DNA of 7,232 nucleotides from an archaeon (GTDB lineage: Archaea; Undinarchaeota; Undinarchaeia; Undinarchaeales; JALTGF01), in assembly GCA_027077325.1 (NCBI GenBank), contig JALTGF010000155.1:1-7232 (forward strand), in the 5' to 3' direction. Position numbers and translations under genes: made by a program. The notes under the pieces are model-generated. The model made no database searches and was not told the origin of the DNA. It saw only the letters and a program-made list of their open reading frames with translations. Below, one piece after another: positions 1 to 4,390 of the stretch. Within the stretch, counting starts at the first letter, position 1. The number at the start of each line of letters is the position of its first letter.

Positions 1-135
1 CTTAGGAAGAACTTTCTCGTTCTTTGTAAATTTAGAGAGGTCAATAAAGTCGCCCTTTGGAAGCGGAAGTGAGTCAAACTTTGCCAGAGCGTCTTTCTTT
101 ATTTTTTCAATCCAATCTGGCCTAGAGGTTTCCAT
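1..135 (-). CDS. SufB/SufD-family Fe-S cluster scaffold protein, N-terminal fragment
   Basis: Only the first 45 codons are present; the gene runs off the left edge. Translation from the ATG at 135 begins METSRPDWIEKIKKDALAKF and goes on to a 'DSLPLPKGDF' stretch. An N-terminal Trp-rich helix followed by a 'LP-x-P' turn is typical of SufB/SufD proteins, which with SufC form the SufBCD scaffold that assembles Fe-S clusters in the cytoplasm. The start lies inside the 3' end of sufC (14-base overlap) and has a good Shine-Dalgarno sequence (GAGGTG) seven bases upstream, which supports both the start and translational coupling. Position directly after sufC strengthens the call. The fragment is too short to decide between SufB and SufD; the N-terminus looks slightly more SufD-like. 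The core beta-helix domain and any cluster ligands lie outside the window. Confidence 0.8.
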   Translation of the reverse strand, partial: METSRPDWIEKIKKDALAKFDSLPLPKGDFIDLSKFTKNEKVLPK

Positions 136-829
136 ATCCACCCACCTCAATCTTTTGAATTAACTCTGAATTGCCTTCTGCAACTATTGACCTGTCTTTC
201 ATGACATAAATACCGTCAAGGGACAAGTAACTGAAAAGTTTTGACTGATGGCTTATTATTAAGAAAGAGGTCCCTTGATTATTTAGTTCATTTATTTTGT
301 TTGCAATTATTTTTATTGAATCAGAGTCAACACCTGAGTCTGGCTCGTCAAGAATTGCAAGTTTCGGCTTTAAGAGCTCAACCTGAAGCATTTCTATTTT
401 TTTCTTTTCCCCTCCGGAAAAGCCCTTATTGAAGTCCCTTTGCAAAAGTTCTGGCTTTAAGTTAAGAGAGTTTAGGATTGATTTTACCTTTTCAATATCC
501 AAATCTTTTCCAAAAATGTCTTCAAGGACTGTCTTTAAAGTAACCCCTTGGATCTCTGGTGGGCTTTGAAACATTAAAAAAATTCCAAGTTTTGCCCTTT
601 CACTTGGAGGCATCTTAAGAAGGTTTTTACCATTAAAAGAAACGCTTCCAGAGATGACTTTGTATTTTGGATGGCCTGCAATTGTGTAAGCAAGAGACGA
701 TTTCCCAGAGCCATTTGGTCCAATTAATGCCTTTACGCTTTTATCTGGGACTTCCAAGCTTAAATCCTTTAACAAAAGCTTTCCATCAACTTCCACATTT
801 AATTTATTTATCTTGAGCACTTTGCTCAC
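122..829 (-). CDS. sufC: SufC, ABC-type ATPase of the Fe-S cluster assembly complex
   Basis: This 235-residue protein is a cytoplasmic ABC ATPase without membrane segments. In order it shows Walker A GPNGSGKS (37-44), Q-loop FQSP (87-90), ABC signature FSGGEKK (137-143), Walker B LAILDEPDSGVD (157-168) and the H-loop His194. 'KGFSGGEKKK' followed by 'IEMLQ', and the 'DEPDSGVDSD' block, are characteristic of SufC rather than of transport ATPases. Members of this family hydrolyse ATP to drive conformational change of the SufB/SufD scaffold during Fe-S cluster formation. The start is GTG at 829 with a weak AGGA seven bases upstream; the next in-frame Met is residue 73, after Walker A, so the GTG is needed. 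It overlaps the upstream gene by 26 bases and the downstream SufB/SufD gene by 14. Length is near the usual 245-250, and all catalytic motifs are intact. Confidence 0.95.
   Translation of the reverse strand: MSKVLKINKLNVEVDGKLLLKDLSLEVPDKSVKALIGPNGSGKSSLAYTIAGHPKYKVISGSVSFNGKNLLKMPPSERAKLGIFLMFQSPPEIQGVTLKTVLEDIFGKDLDIEKVKSILNSLNLKPELLQRDFNKGFSGGEKKKIEMLQVELLKPKLAILDEPDSGVDSDSIKIIANKINELNNQGTSFLIISHQSKLFSYLSLDGIYVMKDRSIVAEGNSELIQKIEVGGYGNL
143..148 (-). promoter_or_regulatory. Shine-Dalgarno sequence of the SufB/SufD gene
   Basis: The minus strand reads GAGGTG here, a strong match to the archaeal anti-SD complement (GGAGGTGAT), seven bases before the ATG at 135. It lies within the last codons of sufC, as expected for coupled translation of overlapping genes. 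Confidence 0.75.
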
Positions 830-1514
830 CTTTATATCCTGTTAGTCTTTTTGCTTCTTCACTCATTCGATCAGGAGTCCACGGAGGGTCAAATATAAGT
901 TCTATGTCCGGATCAACATTAAACTTTTCTTTTATTTTTGACTCAACTGCTGCAAGGATCATCATTCCAAGAGGGCAAGTTGGAGTTGTAAAAGTTAGTT
1001 TTATTTTAACTTTATCATCTTCAATTTCAACACCATAAATTAGGCCAAGGTCAACAAGGTTTACCTTGATTTCCGGGTCAATAACCTCTTTTAGTGCAGA
1101 CAAAACATTTTCCTTTGTCAGCTCTGGTTTTTCTTCTTTTAGGAAAATAATTTTTTTATCTTCTTTTTGCAGTTCTTCTTTAATTTCAGGAAGTTTTTCT
1201 TGCAATTTTTTTAAGGCAGATTCAATGTTCTCAATTCTTGAGATAACTGGAACAAATTTCTTTTTCATTCTTGTGATATTTGGCCCCATGGCAAACGCAA
1301 CTAGGACATCAATGCCATTTAGGATCTCAGCAATTTTTGCAGCTTTTTTCGGATCTCCGTGTACCTCTTCTTCCTCCGTCTTGTTTTCAATTTTTTCTCT
1401 CAAAACAAAGCTGTTTTCGTCCAGGTCATAAATTAAAAAGAACTTGGAATCGCCAAAGTGTTCTTTAGTGAAGTTAGTTCCATCATTTGTTCCGCATGCA
1501 ATTTTAATTGCCAT
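804..1514 (-). CDS. NifX/NafY-like domain fused to MIP18/SufT (DUF59) domain; Fe-S cluster assembly factor
   Basis: Residue numbers are from the alternative ATG at 1520; subtract two for the start chosen here. Residues 3-105 form a Nitro_FeMo-Co (NifX/NafY/NifB C-terminal) type domain: an 'ACGTNDG' strand, 'HFGDSKFFLIYD' (21-32), and a 'DVLVAFAMGPN' strand near 71-81. Known members bind or carry iron-containing cofactors. A charged, helical, Lys/Glu-rich linker (about 106-134) leads to a MIP18/SufT (DUF59) domain with DPE (148-150), DLGLIYGV (157-164), TTPTCPLG (178-185, conserved Cys182) and DPPWTPDRMSEEAK (211-224). MIP18/SufT proteins help deliver or mature Fe-S clusters. Being immediately upstream of sufC (26-base overlap) strongly supports an Fe-S role. 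ATG at 1514 is preferred over 1520 because GAGGGGAT lies at a proper distance only from 1514; for 1520 it abuts or overlaps the start. The exact role of the NifX-like half is inferred. Confidence 0.88.
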   Translation of the reverse strand: MAIKIACGTNDGTNFTKEHFGDSKFFLIYDLDENSFVLREKIENKTEEEEVHGDPKKAAKIAEILNGIDVLVAFAMGPNITRMKKKFVPVISRIENIESALKKLQEKLPEIKEELQKEDKKIIFLKEEKPELTKENVLSALKEVIDPEIKVNLVDLGLIYGVEIEDDKVKIKLTFTTPTCPLGMMILAAVESKIKEKFNVDPDIELIFDPPWTPDRMSEEAKRLTGYKGEQSAQDK

Positions 1515-1518
1515 AGAC

Positions 1519-1526
1519 ATCCCCTC
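1519..1526 (-). promoter_or_regulatory. Shine-Dalgarno sequence deciding the start of the NifX-MIP18 gene
   Basis: The minus strand reads GAGGGGAT, one mismatch from the archaeal ideal GAGGTGAT. It ends four bases before the ATG at 1514. The other in-frame ATG, at 1520, overlaps this element and so has no usable spacing, which favours 1514. The GAG also forms part of a small inverted repeat (see 1524-1537). Confidence 0.6.
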
Positions 1527-1537
1527 ATGTAAATGAG
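1524..1537. repeat. Short perfect inverted repeat over the Shine-Dalgarno sequence
   Basis: CTCAT and ATGAG arms of five bases flank a four-base loop in the 5' leader of the NifX-MIP18 gene. In the RNA this could pair and partly hide the GAG of the ribosome-binding site. The stem is short and A/T-rich, so it may be chance. Confidence 0.35.
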
Positions 1538-1560
1538 CTAAGAAATATGTAATTAATTAT

Positions 1561-1977
1561 TTAGGAAAGGGTTGTATTTAAGTTTTTGTCTAGCCACTGC
1601 CTAATTGCTGGCTCGGGGAGAGCTCCAACAAATTCATCAACAATTTTCCCGCCTTTAAACATTTTTACAGAAGGAATGCTCATGACCATGTACATCTGGC
1701 TTGTGTAAGGGTTGTCATCCACATTTAGCTTGGCAAGGACAAATTTACCGTTGTATGCTTTCACCAATCGCTCTAAAGTTGGGCTAAGCATCACACATGG
1801 CCCGCACCAAGTTGCCCAAAAGTCAACAACCACTGGAACTTTTTTAGATTGCTCTATTACTTTCTCATTAAAGTCCTGATCGGTCACTAAAATCTCCAAT
1901 TCAGCATTGCCTTGTGGCTTTTTTTCCATTAATTTCTTGAGTTTTTCTTGCTTTATTCGTTCAAGTTCTGGGTCCAT
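1561..1977 (-). CDS. Thioredoxin-family protein with charged N-terminal extension
   Basis: This 138-residue cytoplasmic protein has a thioredoxin fold from about residue 29. Visible hallmarks are VDFWATWCGPC (51-61) with redox Cys58 and Cys61, the buried Asp52, and the cis-proline loop SIPSV (Pro102). These make it a likely dithiol-disulfide oxidoreductase. The first 25 or so residues (MDPELERIKQEKLKKLMEKK) are a charged helix outside the core fold. They resemble the N-terminal helix seen on several archaeal small proteins, including PDCD5-type proteins and some archaeal thioredoxins. The ATG at 1977 has no clear Shine-Dalgarno sequence, and a TATA-like A/T block lies about 30-35 bases upstream, suggesting a leaderless or short-leader message. 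It precedes the suf cassette by about 46 bases with no strong terminator between, so it may be co-transcribed. A redox role supporting Fe-S assembly is possible but inferred from position only. Confidence 0.93.
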   Translation of the reverse strand: MDPELERIKQEKLKKLMEKKPQGNAELEILVTDQDFNEKVIEQSKKVPVVVDFWATWCGPCVMLSPTLERLVKAYNGKFVLAKLNVDDNPYTSQMYMVMSIPSVKMFKGGKIVDEFVGALPEPAIRQWLDKNLNTTLS

Positions 1978-2006
1978 TTTATGACTAAGATTTTTAAAAG
2001 TTTATC

Positions 2007-2018
2007 TTATAATTTAAA
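2007..2018 (-). promoter_or_regulatory. Candidate TATA region for the thioredoxin gene
   Basis: The minus strand reads TTTAAATTATAA about 30-41 bases before the ATG at 1977, in a 51-base A/T-rich gap. This would give a leader of a few bases. A second A/T element (CTTTTAAAAA, 1991-2000) is too close to the ATG for a normal archaeal TATA box. Exact element uncertain. Confidence 0.35.
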
Positions 2019-2028
2019 TAATTTTTGA

Positions 2029-3108
2029 TTAAAAATGCTCAACCAATTCTTTAAGAATTGCCCTTTTTTCAATGTAAATTGTAACAATTGCCTGTGCAAG
2101 CCCAAGGATTAAAGGGCCAATAATTACGCCTTTAAGCCCCATTAGCATGGGTCCTCCAAAGAAACCAAGTATTAGAAGGAGCGGGTGTATCTGGGCTCCT
2201 CGCTTTACTAACTTTGGCCTTATATAAAAATCAGGGATAAATGTTAAGAAGATTAGGCCAAAAACAATAAGCACAATTCCTTTCCAGAAGCCATCAGGGA
2301 TGAAGATGATTTCCCAAATTCCCATTGGAACATACATTAGCCAAGGGCCAATGACGGGAAGGAACGAGATGATAAACATTAAAGCCGTTAAAAATGCAAG
2401 CATAAGCATACTTGGTCTTAGGATGATCCAAAAGCCAAACCAAGCAATTGCACCAATAATTATTGATGTGAACAAGTGGCTTACAAACAAACTATACAAG
2501 ATTTTGTTAACTGAATCAAACATTTCTCTCAAGAATCGCTCGCGTTTTGGGATTTGCTCGTCCACTAACTTTTGAATTTCTGGGCCCTCATAAACAAAAT
2601 AAAATGTTGCCACAAAAAAAAGTGCAACTTTAACAAATGTCTTGACAAGCCAAGCCGGCTGGATGATTAGTGAGCTTAGTGAATTAGTAAAGCCAACAAG
2701 CAGTTTTCCAATTTCGGATGCAATTCTTTCACTGACTATGCTTAGCCCAATTGAGTCAAGCCCTGTTTTTATTTCTGCTAAGAAATTCCCGGATGTGATT
2801 GCCGGAAGATTTTGGACAAACCATTGCAGGACAATGTTTAGCCCATAGAAAAGCACAAATATGACTGGGATTGCAACCAAAAGAACTGCCGCCATTGAAC
2901 TAGACAGGTATCTGATATTGTGGCCTGTTTTTCCTTTGTTTATCCATTTGGCTATCGGATAAACTATGTATGCAATTGCAATACTTAAGATAAGGACATC
3001 AAGAAAAACAAGCAAGAGATAAGCTGACAACAATAGGATAAATATGAGAGTTCCGAGCCCTAGAAATTTCCAATTTCTGTGGTTGTCAAATTGATTCTTT
3101 GATGCCAT
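2029..3108 (-). CDS. AI-2E/PerM-family multi-pass membrane protein
   Basis: This 359-residue protein has the layout of the AI-2E transporter (PerM/TqsA) family. Two hydrophobic segments lie near the N-terminus (about 15-53), another at 72-95, then an amphipathic, less hydrophobic stretch (about 98-155), followed by segments near 157-175, 208-230, 233-256, 272-292 and 308-346. Family-like blocks are 'FLPVIGPWLMYVP' (249-261) and 'PDFYIRPKLVKRG' (292-304) followed by 'HPLLLILGFFGG' (308-319) and 'GVIIGPLILG' (327-336). Members have been linked to export of small molecules and to Na+/H+ exchange; archaeal members are common and their substrates mostly unknown, so the 'autoinducer' name should not be taken as function. 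The start at 3108 lacks a strong Shine-Dalgarno sequence and has a TATA-like box about 28 bases upstream, suggesting its own promoter. It looks intact and full length. Confidence 0.9.
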   Translation of the reverse strand: MASKNQFDNHRNWKFLGLGTLIFILLLSAYLLLVFLDVLILSIAIAYIVYPIAKWINKGKTGHNIRYLSSSMAAVLLVAIPVIFVLFYGLNIVLQWFVQNLPAITSGNFLAEIKTGLDSIGLSIVSERIASEIGKLLVGFTNSLSSLIIQPAWLVKTFVKVALFFVATFYFVYEGPEIQKLVDEQIPKRERFLREMFDSVNKILYSLFVSHLFTSIIIGAIAWFGFWIILRPSMLMLAFLTALMFIISFLPVIGPWLMYVPMGIWEIIFIPDGFWKGIVLIVFGLIFLTFIPDFYIRPKLVKRGAQIHPLLLILGFFGGPMLMGLKGVIIGPLILGLAQAIVTIYIEKRAILKELVEHF

Positions 3109-3130
3109 GCTATTCCAGTTAGGGTTTGTT

Positions 3131-3140
3131 TACTTAAAAA
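3131..3140 (-). promoter_or_regulatory. TATA-like box for the AI-2E-family gene
   Basis: The minus strand reads TTTTTAAGTA, preceded by a purine-rich AAAG that could act as a BRE. Its centre is about 28 bases before the ATG at 3108, so transcription would start at or next to the start codon. It lies just after the aRF1 stop codon; the T-run (3136-3140) could also serve as an archaeal terminator for aRF1. Confidence 0.5.
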
Positions 3141-3142
3141 CT

Positions 3143-4354
3143 TTATTGTAGTTTAAATCTTAAAATGGCTGCAATCCCGCCCATTCCATACAATTGCTGG
3201 CCTTCCTTGGTTTCATTTGAAACCAAAAAAACATCGCTATTAACTTCCTTAGCAAGTTCAGTTAGGTCTTCTATAAGATCTTTTTCTTTCACAAGTTGCA
3301 TTGGGGAGCCACAAACAGGGCAAACTAGATTAGGAACTTTATCTACTGTCCTTTCTTCAGTATGGCCACAATTTGGGCACAAGAGCGTTATCCTTTTCTT
3401 GTTTAGTTTTTCCGAAAGGAGCAAGATGTCAACTGCGCCTTTGTTTAATGCATCCCTGACTTCTGCCTCACCATAAGCCACAAGCCCTGTGTCCTTTGCC
3501 AAATGCCCAAGAAATTTGTTCATTACTTCTTTTTCTTTTGTTATTTCAGCCTCTGCAAGGATATCCTTTGACTTGTTTACAAGCTCATCCAGCCCGGACT
3601 CACCAGTATAGCCAATATCAATCACGCCTAAAATCCTGTTTTGTAATTCAGTTGATAGGTGCCCGGCTGCCAAAAAATCATTTTTTGTAGGCCCTGGCCC
3701 GCCAACAATAATCCCTTTTAGGTCTTTGACTTGATTAAATTCGTTAGTAGCGATTTCTCCTACTTTTTTATAGAAGTCCTGAGCCATTCCCTCAATTACA
3801 CGCTCAAACCTTTGTGCTGACTGCCCACCTGCGCGGAACTTTCCAGGAACTAATGAATCCAAACTTGCTAAAATTTCAATTGAAGTTCCCTTTAACAACG
3901 CAATGTCTGCATTTCTCCGGTCAATCACAATTAGCCCATATGTCTCTCGCTCCTCAAGCATTTCATAAAGTGGATCTAAAACAAACTTTTGGGAACAACG
4001 GTAAAGGTTAATTGAAAGCGGCTTGGGAGGGATTATTGTTTCAAGCAAAAAATCCGTTTGCCCCTCTCTCTCGGAAACATTCCCGCAAAAAAGTGCAAGC
4101 CCATTTTTAGGTGTCTGCTTAAAAAGTTTTAATTCCTGCAAGATTTTTTCCAGGGCAGTAGTCACATTTTTTCTTGTGGTTCTTGACTTAATATTTGAAG
4201 CAGTGCCTTGCTCTTCTGAAAGCTTTGAAGTTACTTTATTTATATCATACCCATCTGGGATATACACTGTTATAAGTTCCGTGTGTCTGCCTCTCTTAGA
4301 TGAGAGGACAGAAAGCTTCTTCTTTAATGCATAAAGTTCTTCCTCATTGGCCAT
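3143..4354 (-). CDS. prf1: Peptide chain release factor aRF1 (archaeal class-1 release factor)
   Basis: The product (403 residues) recognises all three stop codons in the ribosomal A site and triggers peptide release. Motifs of each domain are visible: NIKS (54-57) and YxCxxxF (Tyr118, Cys120, Phe124) in the stop-codon-reading N domain; GGQ (176-178) within a 'KFRAGGQSAQRFER' block in the catalytic M domain; and a C domain for contact with partner GTPase and ABCE1-type factors. The C domain carries a CPNC/CPVC pair (Cys326, Cys329, Cys345, Cys348) forming a probable zinc-ribbon minidomain, as in many archaeal homologues. Length is close to the usual 410-420 and all key motifs are intact. The ATG at 4354 has no Shine-Dalgarno sequence but a good TATA box 28 bases upstream, pointing to a leaderless message. 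This gene is the best evidence that the DNA is archaeal. Confidence 0.97.
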   Translation of the reverse strand: MANEEELYALKKKLSVLSSKRGRHTELITVYIPDGYDINKVTSKLSEEQGTASNIKSRTTRKNVTTALEKILQELKLFKQTPKNGLALFCGNVSEREGQTDFLLETIIPPKPLSINLYRCSQKFVLDPLYEMLEERETYGLIVIDRRNADIALLKGTSIEILASLDSLVPGKFRAGGQSAQRFERVIEGMAQDFYKKVGEIATNEFNQVKDLKGIIVGGPGPTKNDFLAAGHLSTELQNRILGVIDIGYTGESGLDELVNKSKDILAEAEITKEKEVMNKFLGHLAKDTGLVAYGEAEVRDALNKGAVDILLLSEKLNKKRITLLCPNCGHTEERTVDKVPNLVCPVCGSPMQLVKEKDLIEDLTELAKEVNSDVFLVSNETKEGQQLYGMGGIAAILRFKLQ

Positions 4355-4378
4355 AGAATTAAGTAATAAAACTAAGAG

Positions 4379-4385
4379 TTATAAA
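4379..4385 (-). promoter_or_regulatory. TATA box of the aRF1 gene
   Basis: The minus strand reads TTTATAA, the best archaeal TATA box in the window, with A-rich bases just upstream. Its centre is about 28 bases before the ATG at 4354, the spacing expected if transcription begins at the start codon. It lies in the 36-base gap right after the stop codon of the beta-helix gene. Confidence 0.6.
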
Positions 4386-4390
4386 TAGTT

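Noticed and set aside
1066..1431. Plus-strand reading frame of about 120 codons, rich in Ser and Phe
   Set aside because: It is opposite the NifX-MIP18 gene; Ser/Phe richness is the antisense of Lys/Glu-rich coding sequence.
804..1514. Nitrogen fixation locus, based on the NifX-like domain
   Set aside because: No nifHDK, nifB or other nitrogenase gene is present, and the neighbours are suf genes; NifX-type domains are widespread in non-fixing archaea.
2029..3108. Quorum-sensing role for the AI-2E-family gene
   Set aside because: The family name comes from a few bacterial members; nothing in the neighbourhood indicates AI-2 synthesis or sensing.
3136..3140. T-run after the aRF1 stop codon as a definite terminator
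   Set aside because: Five T residues can terminate archaeal transcription, but the run overlaps the likely TATA box of the next gene, so it is mentioned there rather than called separately.
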